64,000 bases of DNA from Gadus chalcogrammus (taxonomy: Eukaryota > Chordata > Actinopteri > Gadiformes > Gadidae), in contig NC_079412.1 of the NCBI RefSeq assembly GCF_026213295.1, positions 16,232,514 to 16,296,513 on the forward strand, read 5' to 3'. Made by a program: the position numbers and the translations under genes. The notes below the pieces were generated by a model. That model saw nothing but the letters and a program-made list of their open reading frames with translations. It searched no databases and was not told where the DNA came from. Shown piece by piece: positions 1 to 24,170 of the stretch (position 1 is its first letter; each line of letters opens with the position of its first letter).

Positions 1-76
1 CTATGGATTCATGCAGTGGATTGTGCAGTACTCCTTCGTCATGACGCACACTTTTCTACTAGGCTATTTCAGTCCC

Positions 77-182
<106 letters not shown>

Positions 183-1141
183 ATCTATTCTTGTATGCCG
201 CTCTATCTTAGCTGTCGCTGCAGCAGTCCCATCCCTTGTCTCTCCTTGGAAGAGAGCCCCTTTCACCACTTCTTTTGTTCTGCTTTCATTCCCACTGGTT
301 TTACCTTTTCTCCCACATTTAAAAGTCATCAGGGTTTTTCCCCATGGAACCGGTTCTGCATGGCATGCTCTGTTCCTACCCTTGGCCAGTGCCTCGGTTC
401 CCTTAGGAGCGGCCCTGCTGTTCTGCTCTGCCATGACTTCATCTGACATTCAAGATCCCCCTCCATGCACGTCCCCTTTGACATTGTGCATGTTATTGCA
501 CCGCATGCTAAACAGTCAACAAGAGTGAAATTTACAAGGGTACATTTACAATGTAAACAGGAAATTACAACTCTGTACTCGTGTACCGTATCACGGTATA
601 CATAATGCTGACAGACACACCATTGCTTGAAACGGTCAGACTATGATCATGTAGTTTGCTCTTGGTCATGGACGGATCTCACAGAGCCCTCTCGCTTCAA
701 ACAGGCGTACGTCTGTCCCCGAAAAATATTCCGGTATATGTATGGAAACTTCAGACTGCCAGACTATCCGGAATCTGGCAGCGAATGGGGGGCAAAAAAA
801 GGGAGGGAAGAAAAAGTGTCTTGCAAAGCGTTACCGCTCCCATGTTACCTTCTGTTGGGTAAACCCCCTCAGTGGGATGAACGATCGGAATATGTGAGTC
901 TGAATAAGCTGGTCGTGGTAATACACTAGTTGAGACATGACATCACCAGGGCACTGATTAATGGTTCAGCAGCAGATGCTGCAGTAGTAGGAGTGCGTCA
1001 TGTGACCATATCTATAGTGGCTAATCTCTAGATGGACGTCTGCTGCACACTGGTGGAGGTTTTCCCCTCAGGCATTTCCTGCTGTGGATAAAGGACTTCT
1101 TGTGAGTGAGAAAGTGACGACATCCACCCATCCAACTCACA

Positions 1142-1269
<128 letters not shown>

Positions 1270-1808
1270 TGCACACCCCAATTGAAATCTAATACACAAA
1301 GGGATGTGTCCGTTTTGCCCCCAAGGGTCGAACATGATAAAAATACACACTGTGTGCGCCCATCTGCTCTCTGTAGCCCGCTCTAGAGATGCTCTGACTC
1401 CAGTTAGAGCCCAGAGTGACAAAGGGAAACGATGAAGCTTCACTATGGTCTCCTTAGATTACCATTACACTGAAGCTAACCTTTAGTTGTGTATTCATGT
1501 TTGTCTCACAACAACATGAGTGTGGTCATTAAAGAGGCTTCTCGACCTTAATCCCAAAATCTCTGAAGTTGGAAACCCTGTAGTTTATTTGTGCACACCC
1601 CGTTTAAATGAGTGTGTTTGGGTGGGTGCGGGTGTGGGTGTGTGTGTGGGTGGGTTGACAGAGGGGAGCGATGAGATTAGTGTTGACGGGGATTCAAAAC
1701 AAGCAGTGAGGTGCTCCTTTATGCTCACAAGCGGTTTGTGGCCAGACAGCCGTTGAGTCTCATTAATGCTAAACAAACAGAGATTCTCCAAAGACATGCG
1801 TGCGCACA

Positions 1809-1811
<3 letters not shown>

Positions 1812-1904
<93 letters not shown>
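1812..1904. repeat. (CA)n microsatellite, ~93 bp
   Basis: A pure CA array, the second of the pair upstream of the PRRT-like gene. Confidence 0.99.
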
Positions 1905-1906
<2 letters not shown>

Positions 1907-3811
1907 AACACATGCTGAGAAGGGATCAGTTGAGAAACATTCTGTTTGCCAAGAAACGTTTCTCAACATCCCCATTGTTATGACAGAACACAGATGCACC
2001 TGCTAGTTAACATTTACTGATAAGAGAGGCGGGCTGGGTTTAAGTAGCTCTGGTTTGACTTGTGAGACCACCGTATCAGGGAAGAAATAATAAAAACCAC
2101 GCTATGAAAGCGTGTTCTTTCCCTCCAGCTCTTTCCTCCTCCTTGCATGACGCGGATTGTGTTTATGATGAGTCAGCCTCACCAGCGACTTGCCACTGCA
2201 CGCATTCCATCCTCCAGCGTTTCTGCTGCAAACCTTCCAGGGTCTCGTCCATGTTTTTTTTATCGTACTCTCTCCTTCAGTGCTCCAGTGTCAGTCATAT
2301 TGTCTTACCTTTCTTCGACCCCTCCCTCGCCGCCGGATTCCTTGCCCCATCGCGTGTCCCGCTACACTCTTGTCCACTAAATCACTGTGATGTCTCCGCT
2401 GATCATATCTTTCTCCTCCATTAGTTGCAGTATCTCTGTACTAATAGGAACAAACCGTCCGTTTGTCTGAAAATAGGTTGCATGTTGAAAGAGCTTTGTT
2501 TTAATGAGCCCCAATATAATTCATGTAACAAAATGAAGCAGAGTTAAAATATAATTTTAATAAGTGCTGGGCAAAACCACTAGAAAACCTAGGCTGTGTG
2601 TTTGATGCTGAACATCTCAATTGAAATGCTAACACATGCGCCGTGACCTTTTCCTTTGTGCTCCAGCCCCTTTTGTACACATTGTTCCCGTATGCAAACT
2701 CACACACCCGGTCAGGTTGAACTAGTGGGAGACAAACTTTATAACGCATTCGGGTGTAGTCAGTAGATGTAGCCGTTAACGTAAAACTGCGTTGCGTCTC
2801 AGGTGAGTCGCCAGCGGTAGAATGAACTGTCCCATAGGTTGAGTGTTGACGATATCCTTCTTGGTTCCTCGTCCTCCTCATGTTTCAGGCTGAGGTTTCG
2901 ATACATGGTGTGAGCCATTCTTCCTGGCGCTCGGAGCCGTCTCTCGCCACCCGTTGACTCACAAACAAGGCCTGAGGTGGGGATGGCAAATGTAAAATGG
3001 GTCAGTGGACGAGTTTGGGGTCTTTATTGACAGGAAGGCCATACAAGGTGCGTGGGTCATTCCGCCTGCAGTTTTTGTTGCGTGACTCATGGGGGTTGTG
3101 TAATACTCAAAGCCTTGTGGCTAATGCTGTGTCTGTGAAAACAGGTTTTCCAAACACTTAATGTTGCAGCTGTCAGATTCATACAGCTGGAAGATAACTT
3201 GGAGGGGAAAACTGGCAGACTGCTTGGAATAATGTAGCTTAAGATAAAGGAAAACAGAGAGGGAGTGAAACTGATGGTCATCAAAAGTGCACTCTATTAC
3301 AGACAGAGGTACGGAAGGAACGCAGTACACCATCTGCCATGGCTGATTGAAACCATCTGTAGCCATGGTCCGTTTAGAGGTCCTGAGTGTTGAGCAGCCG
3401 AGAAGGAAGCGTGTACGTGTGTGTGTAACCATACACCCCACCACACCCAGCGTGTCTGGCGGTGCTGTGCGGCCGAGGCCTTGAGGAGTATCGGTGACCT
3501 GCCCTCTGACTCAGCAGCGCTGCAGGTCCGGAATAAGCCCCCAGCCTATTCCCGCCCAGCCCCATATCAACACCACCTCTGATTCATGCTATACATAACC
3601 GTATGGAGGGAAGTAGGATGTAAATACACCCGCAATTGGATGTCACTACGGATTGTAAATGGGGATTTAAGGGGAACATAACCCAATTCACCTACTTCAT
3701 GTACTTGACCCATTGCTGCCCGTGACTTAACTGTTAAAAGAAAATCTTACCCGTTGACTCACGTTATAACCTGTGCTTTATTGTGTTTCTCACCAGGGGT
3801 CCAGTGGGAAG

Positions 3812-3856
3812 ATGATTGTTTGTCGGATAGAAGAGCCAGCCAGAGGGACCTTTTAG
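3812..3856 (+). promoter_or_regulatory. Upstream ORF in the PRRT-like 5' leader
   Basis: An ATG lies 16 nt into the exon that opens after the acceptor at 3795-3796. It is followed by 13 further sense codons and a TAG, giving a 14-residue peptide that ends 25 nt before the main ATG at 3882. Short uORFs in this position commonly lower initiation at the main start. That effect is inferred here, not shown. Confidence 0.45.
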
Positions 3857-3881
3857 AGGACCAGACGTCCACACGCAGGCC

Positions 3882-10030
<6,149 letters not shown>

Positions 10031-10716
10031 ACGTGACTTGCCAAAACAAAAATTCACACTGTATGTTCAGACTTTGGACCATCCTGTTTGGACAGCGTGA
10101 TTTAAATTTAAATGAGGCTGTTTGACGATATGTGAGGAAACTTGCATTAACTTTTATTCTAAACTACACAACCATAACCTGGTCTTAAAGCTCTTTTTCC
10201 ACACTCGGTTAATCGTAACATAATGATAGAGATAACTAAATATGCACTGTTGCTGTCTGTCACCCTTATATGCTTCATGTAGTAATGAAAGAAGCATGTT
10301 GACATTTCCAACTCTTTGTGAAGTTATTAGCTTAAACTTTTTCTCCTTTAAAATAATAAAGGAATAACAATAATAATTAGAAGACAGTTTACATTAGGAT
10401 TTATGCATTTTGCCTTTGGGAAAGCTATTACAATATATTTAAGCCTATGACAGCATTTTGATTACGTTATACACATTCATTTATTCACTGATTAACAATT
10501 GCAAGTTCCGCTTTCCTCTTGAGTTACGTCTAATCGACTTAAACAATCATTCAGTGGTATATCTGATTTAATGACTGCAGCTGAATGATGGGCTGTACAA
10601 CACAAGAGGCTTAGCATGGCGTTCAGAACTCCTGTATTGAAGCTCATTACAGATCTAGTGTTTTATGATGAAAGAAGGAACTGATGTATAAAATATATAT
10701 ATATAAAAAATTAAAA

Positions 10717-10783
<67 letters not shown>

Positions 10784-11246
10784 TGTGTTTGTGTACAGAA
10801 CCCCACCTATACAGAGACAATAAATAGTATTTTTGATGTATATTGATAAGGCTAGAACATAAAGTATAATATTGGTACGTGAAAGACAATCTAATGAGGC
10901 CAATGTCGACCGTTCCAAGGTGTCCTATTTTTTCAAAACACTATATCTACAAAAATGTGATGGTCTTTCTTTGTTTATTTTTGCTACAATGAACTGTTGA
11001 ATGGTTAAACACTGAGTGCGTACTGTGTAATGATCATTTTGGACTGTTGCATTTTGGATCGGTTGGAACATTGACCAACCAGCTGAAACTCTGTTTCAAG
11101 AGATCTCTGAGGATTGCATACAATGAAGTAATGAATTACGAGAAGGACCATTGCTTGACTAATACAAAAGGATTTGTAGTCAGCTTCTGCATATTTTAAA
11201 TGTTGATGATTGATATCCGTTTGTGTATCTGTTTCTGTATGTTTTA
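10031..11246. other. AT-rich intergenic stretch, no gene seen
   Basis: No coding exon was recognised. The only notable structure is an AT dinucleotide tract near 10720-10779. Confidence 0.7.
10720..10779. repeat. (AT)n tract
   Basis: An alternating AT run with single-base interruptions, preceded by a shorter AT run at ~10693-10705. Confidence 0.95.
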
Positions 11247-11533
11247 GGTAACACTTTAATAAGGGTAAATCCATTAATTATTAATTTACATTAGTAAATG
11301 CAGTAACAAGCATTATTGTATAGCATTAGCACAGTTAACCAACAACATAAAATAAAACCTTACTAAAATGAACACCATTACCTTAGTCAACAAGAACACT
11401 ATTAGTAAACATGAACACCATTAGTTAATGATTACTAGATTACTTTTTTTTGTTAGTTAATGCTTATCACTGCATTAACCATTGTTATACTAATCAATGG
11501 TTAATTAATGTACCCATATTGTAAAGTGTTACC
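11247..11533. mobile_element. hAT-type MITE, 287 bp
   Basis: The termini are inverted repeats (GGTAACACTTTA at the left, with the complement TAAAGTGTTACC at the right). The flanks ATGTTTTA and ATGTTTTC form a 7/8 target-site duplication, the 8-bp length being diagnostic of hAT elements. The interior is AT-rich with no ORF and repeats the word TTAGTTAATG. It is a non-autonomous copy. Confidence 0.8.
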
Positions 11534-12700
11534 ATGTTTTCTTTAAATAAAAATACAAATACAGACTTTACAACAACTTCAATTGTTCCTGTGCTCCTGA
11601 TGAAAGCAACTGCAGGGTTTCTGGTAAGTCGAGAGGGCTTGCTGTCCCTAATTGTGATGTCACTTCTAAATGTGTTATTATGTATTACGGCCCTGTATTG
11701 TCAACATTCCAGTTTCTCCATTCAATTTTGTTGTATTGGTACATGCTGTGACTTAATGTACTTTATGACCAGGGTAGTACTTAGCATCTGAAACCTTAGG
11801 GTCTATTACAGTTGTCTCTACCAACAAAACAGGATGTGCCATAGTTAATACTGACGACCATTACCCCTCTCTCTAGTCAGAAGTGAGCCACATAGTGTGG
11901 AGCTACAAGTCTTGTTTTGTCCATTTTGCACATTGAACTTGTATTTATGTTCTTCAACTTAATGTTTGGATTGAAATAAACATGTGATAAGCAATCTTTT
12001 TTGTACTATATTTTGACCAGATAGGGAGATTACCCTGTTTTAAAACCTGATAGCCCATGTTATATATATTTTTTTCTCTCTTTACTGTAATATAACAACA
12101 TTTTCGTAATCTTCTTCCTATGAGCTGTGTACATCAGTTCATATTCCCTGAAGCCAGAATTTGAACAACATTACAAGAAGAACCACCACAAAGACAAGGG
12201 CAATTAACATGGAAAAGGATGTCGAAGAATTGATAAGCAACATCAATATCATGCAACGGAAACTAAGCTCCCTCTACAGTATATTTTGAAGTTCTGCCCT
12301 CTCTTTGGCAAAGCTTGTACATCATGAGGTCACACATAAGTACTGCCTTCATTTTGAAACCATAGCAATTTTGTCATTAATCTTGAAGTTATTTCTCATT
12401 AAGGGAAGACGTTGTGTTTGAAACAGCCACAGCATTGCTCACACGAGACGTTGCAAAACAAACGTTTATTAGCTAACGGTAGGCCTATATTTCCATTTAT
12501 TTAGGATTTCACAGTACTATATACTCTATTGAGTCACCAGCATCACCAGCAAAACATCCCATTATGCATTCTGATGTACAACACTTGAATACACACATTT
12601 GTAGCACCTCATCCCAGGCAGTCAGTCCTGGGATGAGGAACAGGGTTACAAGCCGGTACAATGGTTCTACTTATACAGCAGTTGGTGCTGCAAGACTATG
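11534..12700. other. Intergenic, no gene seen
   Basis: AT-rich sequence without a recognisable exon. An 11-bp-arm hairpin lies at 12608-12637 (CTCATCCCAGG with its complement). Confidence 0.65.
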
Positions 12701-12705
12701 ACTAT

Positions 12706-12745
12706 GACTAAGCCAGCAAGTCTATGACTAAGCCAGCAAGTCTAT
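12706..12745. repeat. Two tandem 20-bp units at the left edge of the Gypsy relic
   Basis: The unit GACTAAGCCAGCAAGTCTAT occurs twice head to tail, directly before the gag-like sequence begins. Confidence 0.9.
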
Positions 12746-14066
12746 GACGCCGTCGCCAGGGCCATCCGGGACCGGCTTGGCCCTAACCCGGAAGAGCATC
12801 GGCGCCGGAAGAGCATCCGAGCGTTGGTGCTCACAGAGGGAGCCCGACCCTTCGCCTTTGCCCAGCAGCTGTGGGACCGAGCCAGGTGGGTGGCTGGTCC
12901 GGGACCAGAACACAACGGGGGGGCACGTGGAGCTGGTCGTCCTCGAAAGGTTCGTCGAGGGGCTCCCGGCCGGAAACCAGCACCTGGGTGCAGTACCACC
13001 GCCCCGAGAGCCTCTCGGCCGCCATCCACCTTTCAGAGAGCCACCTGTCCCCCCCTCCGTCGGTCCAGCAACCGCCACCACCGGCCCCGTGCGCCGGCGC
13101 AGGTGGCCCAGCCGTCCCGCGGCGGGAGAGGCCGACCCCAGCGCAGAGGGCGAACTGGGGCATCACCATTCCAGAGCGAGCGCGTGAATCACCTCCCCCC
13201 CACCGGCAGACGGCAGCTCAGACAGCAGGGAAGGGGTGTTGGCGATGCGGGCAGCCTGGCCACTTCCGGTGGGAGTGCCCCATGATGGAGGTGGGCCAGG
13301 TCGTCCGAGTCACCGGCGCCCTGTCTCCTCTCCACGGTCTGGGCGAGGCGTACCGTATCCCGGTGAGGATACGGCGGGGTACGTAACAGGTGCTTCTGGA
13401 CTCGGGCTGCATGCAGACCATGATCCATCAGAGCTGGTGCGCTCTGAAGCATTGGTAGAGGCATCTAGCATTACGGTGAGGTGTATCCATGGGGTTGTTC
13501 ACGAGTATCCCTTGGTCCCTATCGAATGTCATCATGGGGGTAAAACGCATAGGGTCAAGGTGGCGGTTGGTCCGAGCCTCACGCATCCACTGATTATTGG
13601 GTTAGAATGGGCTGGGTTTCCACAGGCTGTTAGGGGGATACGGGGGTGCGTACACGACAGATATGGACATGTAAGTCTTGTGCTGTGTTCTGTGCCGATG
13701 CGGGGGCGTCCGACACTGCTCGAGGGCAGGGGGCGGCGGTGGAGCCTCAACCCAGGTCCCAGCGCCGAGGTTCCCATTTGTGCGAGATTTTCCCCCGAGC
13801 AGTCTCGGTACGCTACCCTACGCTCAGCCTACGACCAAGTGATGGCTATTGATGGTACCCGGGTACAGCCAGACACAGTGCTCAATTACACACACTTTGT
13901 GGTGGTTAGGGATAGGCTTTATCGGGTCTGTCGTGACACCCAGAGTGAGGAGGACGTCACCAAATTGCTGGCAGCGGGCAGCGGGCAGCGGGCAGCGGGC
14001 AGCGCGCGGTTCAGTCTACTTCAGATGATGAGGAAGTGGAAGAACCAGAGACGTCGGAAAACCTGA
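12741..14066 (+). mobile_element. Broken Gypsy-type gag/protease relic with SCAN-like segment
   Basis: Three reading frames together carry the parts of a gag-protease region. First comes a helical segment like the SCAN-related gag domain of vertebrate Gypsy elements (~12741-13060). A Pro/Arg-rich linker follows. Then there is one CCHC zinc knuckle (C-x2-C-x4-H-x4-C, ~13237-13280), and after a stop a retropepsin-like stretch opening with LLDSG (~13390-13640). Several frameshifts and a stop after the knuckle break the reading frame, so no functional product is expected. No RT or integrase follows on this strand. The GC content is far above that of the surroundings. Confidence 0.75.
13968..14003. 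repeat. Heptanucleotide tandem repeat (CAGCGGG)n
   Basis: About five head-to-tail copies of a 7-bp unit near the end of the Gypsy relic. It looks like a local expansion after insertion. Confidence 0.9.
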
Positions 14067-14985
14067 CGCAGTCGTTTGTGGTTCATAATATCGTCTGGAG
14101 CGCACACAGCTTTTGGCCATGATAATATGTATTATATGATGTAGATATCTATGTATTATATGATATTATTTAGATATAGAGCTCCAGGGCTGTAACGCAA
14201 GTATTGTACACTTCTTTGTTATTTGGATAACCGTTCTGCTGCTGGTGTTATGGCGCATAACACGTCGGACTCTCTGGCTTGTTTTATTATTAATTATTGA
14301 TGACTTACATTGGTTTATGAAAGTTCAGACAGGTGTGCAACCAAGTAGATTAGAGATGGCCATTTGTAAATAATTTACGGGAGATGACTTGCATTTTGTT
14401 GTCCAAGTACCTGTTACTTTGTTCAATGACAATAAAGTTGAATTGAATTGAATTGAAATTGAATCTAATCTAATCTAATGACTGTTGATACAAAAGGAGG
14501 CACATGGAGTTAACTGTCAGGAAAACCAGCTGAGTGAAGAAGTTTTTAGTTTGTTACAGGGGGCTGTCTGACTGTCACAATAAAGCTGGTGTTCTGGAAA
14601 AGGCTCCAAAAACATCTGAATTTTCGAGTTAGTTGAACCAATGTTAAAATTATAAAGTTATTTTTCAATAGACATATTTTTTGTTTTTGTGTGGAAAAAA
14701 AGGGTGGATGGTGGCAGTGGGGCTCATTGGGTGCTCAGCACCCCTAAAGCTCTGACCCTTGGATCGCCCCATGTCTATGACCTACTGAGCAATAATTCAG
14801 ATATTTGGCAGGAATGGGAACGGGAGGCAGTTTATTTCAGATCAAAGGGGGGAAAGTGTATCGTCATGGATACTATCGGTGTCTGGAAACTGTCTCAACT
14901 GCTGATAAACGTTATCACTTTATGGCGTTTATGGCTTCGTGGCTCCACCTGCCATTGCCGTCACATTTAAGAATGGGTAATAATT
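14067..14985. other. Intergenic, no gene seen
   Basis: AT-rich sequence with pentanucleotide repeats (GAATT and TCTAA units) at 14440-14480, probably the 3' tail of a retroelement. Nothing else was recognised. Confidence 0.6.
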
Positions 14986-15362
14986 TGTGTTGGGAGTGAC
15001 GCGATACAAAAGTGATGCAATACTGTAATGCATTAGGCTACTTTTTGCTGTCACGCAGTAATGTAAGGCATTACACACAAATCTCAGTAACGCGTGTTAC
15101 AATGCATTTAAACCCGAAATTAACCCGAAATTCGCCAACATCGCAAGATTCGCAGAGGAGAAAACAATCTGCGCCAATGTTCCTTCCTCTGCTAGAGGAG
15201 AAGATCACGGCAGAGGCAGAGTCCAGGGGGGTTGGTTGTAGTCTTTTCGCTCGGTTCTCCATCAATAGTAGGACTAGGACGGAGCGAAAAGACTACAACC
15301 AGCCCGCCTTTCTGTTTCCGGTCAAGGAGCAATGAGTCTTACAACAGAATTGCCCAACACTG
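14986..15362. mobile_element. Probable hAT-type MITE (~377 bp)
   Basis: The left end carries GTGTTGGGAGTGACGC and the right end the complementary TTGCCCAACAC. The sequence resembles a family that also occurs at 62544-63449. An internal inverted repeat spans ~15218-15310 (CGAAAAGACTACAACC with its complement). The open frame inside has no transposase features. Confidence 0.65.
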
Positions 15363-15529
15363 ACGGCTAGTACAAATATTACACTGACTCCAGAGTAATT
15401 ACACTGTTGCCTACATTGCGTTACCGGTAGGCCTATAGCAGTTTTAGATTCCATGCTATCTCAAACATTTATGTTGAACACAATGACAATTGCCAGATGC
15501 CAAAAAACGAATGAATTAAAACATTGACA

Positions 15530-15716
15530 GGGCGAGAATGCAATAGGCTCTGCCCACCTCTGCACACCAGGGGGTGGGTCATCAAATGTTACCGAATACA
15601 AATAGGGGAAAGTAAGGGATTCCAGCAACAAACCCATCGATCACAGAGGAGGAAAACCACTGGACTAAAGACTTCAGGAGAAACGCAACTAGGCTGCCAA
15701 AACGCCCGTAGACAAG
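15530..15716 (+). promoter_or_regulatory. Promoter-proximal block and first exon of sulfotransferase A
   Basis: This segment is the + strand counterpart of conserved blocks upstream of copies B (22828-23040, -) and C (32863-33065, -). All three share an AATGCAATAGGCTCTGCCCA-like word (B and C with slight variation) and a splice donor after GACAAG or its equivalent. In copy A the exon ends at 15716 before GTAAAA and has no usable ATG: the two start positions used in paralogues read TAG (15690) and ACG (15702). It therefore acts as an untranslated first exon. The transcription start is not visible. Confidence 0.6.
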
Positions 15717-16044
15717 GTAAAATAGGATTATTTGTTTTTTAATACAAAAATAAAGGCTACAGAAATCGTGTGCAATCGCCCACTCTTTAACAAAAATGTC
15801 ATGTTCTTTATGTATAACTAATCTAATGGATCTAATTTTAGTTAGTTAGTTGAGAAGTCAAAAAATCATATCAAAGTTATTAACCTGTAGCCTATCTCAC
15901 AAAATAATGTTCATCTCGATGTTAAAGGCTGGACTTCAACAGTAGCCTTTATAGGCCTCAGTCAAATATTGTTTGAAACATTTTCAAAGAAGAAAATATC
16001 TCACTTTGCCATCTTCCAGATTATTTATTTTCTCATTTTAGACA

Positions 16045-19204
<3,160 letters not shown>

Positions 19205-19249
19205 AGTCCTCCAATATTAATGTGTATACCACATAACAAGTAGTCAAGA

Positions 19250-20080
19250 ACGGCGGAGAACGTGGACATCTCGCTGTCCAGCATCTCCGACGACAGCGTG
19301 GTCATCGTGCCCCCGGGGACGCTTGGCCCCGAGAGCCCCCCCCGGGGTCCTGCCACTGCTACAGCACTGCTCAACTCCTTTCCGCCGCCTCGCTGATGGA
19401 GCTGCCTCCCTGATAGCCGCCTCCCTGATGGCCGAGCTGCAGCCCCCCGGCCCGCTGAAGCCCTTGCCCCCCCCCCCCTCCTCCCCTCAGTCCCTCTCCC
19501 TCCCGCTGAAGCACCAGGGGCCCCCCTCCCTCTCCTCCCGCTATACCCCTTGTCCTTCCCCAGCTCGGCCCCGCTATACACCCGCGCCTCCCCCGGCCCC
19601 CCCTCCTCCCCCGGCCCTGCCCCGCTGCAGCCCCAGGCCCCCCCTCCGGCCTCCCACTGGCCAACATGCTCGGCCGTGCAGAGACAGAGAGGGACGAGGT
19701 GGTCAGCCCTGACACACCGCCCACCCACCACACCTCAATCTCCTCGCCGGACGTCACCTCCGGACACTAGAGGTCACATGACATGGTTGCCAACCATCCT
19801 CAAATCCCTTCATTTTACATCATCAGGCACATTCTCAAGGTGCTAATAGGCAGATCCCACTGTCCTGACCACTGATTTGTTCTTGAAGCCAAAGAAGATT
19901 GGTATGGAGTATTGTAATTGTAATAGCACTATGTATAATGGTTTACATCATATTATGGTTTGCTTTTTGTGTTCATGTGACTGTGCAGTTAAAGCAAGGT
20001 CATTAATATTTATCTGGACTGCGGGTTTGAAAATAAATGTTTGTACTTTTTTAATTTCAAAATACCTGTATCTTCTGTAA
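19250..20080 (+). pseudogene. Orphan terminal exon or retrocopy of an unrecognised gene
   Basis: I do not recognise the family. From about 19252 one frame reads TAENVDISLSSISDDSVVIV and continues to a TGA near 19395. A Pro-rich GC-rich stretch follows with frame changes. A final frame of sensible composition, ending in SISSPDVTSGH, stops at a TAG at about 19768. An AATAAA follows at 20032, as in a real 3' UTR. The GC-rich, coding-like composition against an AT-rich background, the frame breaks and the isolation between two sulfotransferases suggest a decayed processed copy or a stranded last exon. The VVIV segment flanked by Asp/Ser resembles a SUMO-interacting motif, which is inference only. 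Confidence 0.45.
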
Positions 20081-20674
20081 CGGGCTGTAAGTTCCTCAAG
20101 TGTGTCTTTTTAAGTATTTTTCCTCTCTAGCGAATATCTCTAAAAACTCGCACAATAAACAAGGTTCTGTCAGTGTCATGAAATCAAATGGCTAGTCAGT
20201 TGTTAGATAATATTCCAGGAACAATAACGTGCAAACAAGCATGTTGGACCACTGATCTCTATCTACAATCTCCTTCAAGCTTTACATGGTGTTTAGCCTG
20301 CTTGAAGCTAATAACTATTAAATAACAGAACTTTATTTTTTTCTTTTAGAAATATATGATTAAATTGATAGTTATCGTACACAGAAACAACACTGTATAA
20401 TATTCAAAAAAAATCGTGTGAATCTATATTATTTTTAAGGGGAACTGTTTTTCTTACAACCCACTATATTTATGTGTGGGGCTGTTTTTTTTATTTTTTC
20501 AACAAAATCTCAAAGTTTTATTGAAGGCAATAGAATATGACCATAAAAAGAGAATATGAATCTATAAAAAATGTAAAATAAAGGCCAACCAGACATTGTA
20601 AACCTAAGCCTGTAGCTCAAACATATCCTCCTCAGTTAGGTTCAATCATAATGCAAGAGTAGCCTTGCCAGACT
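20081..20674. other. AT-rich interval, 3' flank of copy B
   Basis: No gene was recognised. The last ~80 bp before the copy B stop resemble the 3' UTRs of the other copies (CATGATGCAAGAGTAGCC-like words). Confidence 0.6.
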
Positions 20675-22842
<2,168 letters not shown>

Positions 22843-23040
22843 GTCGGCAGCGTAGTTTTGCTTCCCCTGAAGTCTCTAGTCCAGTTGTTTTCTTCCTCTG
22901 CGTTCTGTGGGTTTTGTTTCTGGAATCCCTTTCCCCTACTTGTATTCGGTAACATTTGATGACCCAGCCCTAGCTGTGCAGAGGTGGGCAGAGCCTATTG
23001 CATTATCGCCCTATCAATGTTTGACCTAACTTTCTGAACA
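22843..23040 (-). promoter_or_regulatory. 5' leader and promoter-proximal block of copy B
   Basis: Reading the minus strand, this block matches the copy A and copy C upstream blocks: a TAATGCAATAGGCTCTGCCC word, then a GGGTCATCAAATGTTACC-like word in A and B, then GGATTCCAG and the first exon. TGCAAT resembles a C/EBP half site. No clear TATA box was seen. Confidence 0.5.
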
Positions 23041-24170
23041 TAATTCTATGATTGTAATGTCACTTATTATTTTATTTTATTATTTAGGCCTACTTACCGT
23101 ATCTCATTCTCTGAATAGGTTTGACATGAATGATGTGTAGACCAAAGGAGTGGCTTTCGCTGCCTACTCAATGTGTCCTACCACTCTGCTCCAACTTAAA
23201 TGTCTGACTGAGGTTGTTTGTCATAATGACCTGAAACGACCTATATGAGCCCTTGCTAGAACAGCGCCCTCCATCGAGTGGTCGGAGTAACAGCAAACCG
23301 TAACGCATGGTTCCATGTGCCAAAACAGAAATGTGGACATTGGTTTTATTATCAGTGGAAAATGCTACATTTAAAATAATTGTTTTTCTTTTATCCTTTC
23401 TAGCGAGAATTTATTTTTAGGAGGATTTTTCAAATTGTTTCAGGTAACCTTTATTTCATAATGCCACATTTATTTCATAATGCTACATTTCTTTACTTAA
23501 AGCCACATCATTTCATAATGAGGTCATCTCAGACCAAACCAACAGGACCAGAACAGGACTGAATCACTCATTAGGGCAGAACCCAATGTAAGAGAATTCA
23601 CAACATTTCTGGTGGATGAAAGGACACAGGGCCTATAAAAATAAGTCGGGACAAGCTGTTGTGCGGACAAAATTTAATACATCAATGGGCTCTTAGATAG
23701 CCTACCATGCTATTCTTTACAGATCCAATTGATCAACATGGTTTATCAGCCTACTATTCGGGTTTGTATTGAAGACTTTTTAGAAATGCTACTCTTCAAG
23801 ATATAGACATGGATGACAAAGTCTAAAATAGTTTGAGACTGATATCGAGCCCGTGTCAGTGTTGAACGCCCCGGTATGTGTGAAACTCCATCTATTCAGC
23901 TGCTTATTTCCACTAGTCAATCCACAACTACTGTAGCCTGCTAAAAAAAAGCATTATAAAGTTGCTATGGGTTGGGTCCTCACCATGGGGATAACACATG
24001 GGGAGTCCTTAGAACCTCCTCCTAGAACCATTTTATTTCTGTTCACTTTATCTTTTATTTAAGTACCCTAGAAGTTTTGTTTAACACGATATTCAGGACA
24101 AACATCTCGGTTTAAGGATGTTCTTTCATAAACATTGAAAGAAGGCGTTGAACTTATTTTTTAACACATA
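23041..24170. other. Intergenic, no gene seen
   Basis: AT-rich sequence. A short near-repeat (CATTTATTTCATAATGC units) lies around 23450-23520. No exon was recognised. Confidence 0.6.

Noticed and set aside
15012..15335. 107-codon frame on the plus strand
   Set aside because: It lies wholly inside a MITE with inverted termini and partly in an internal inverted repeat.
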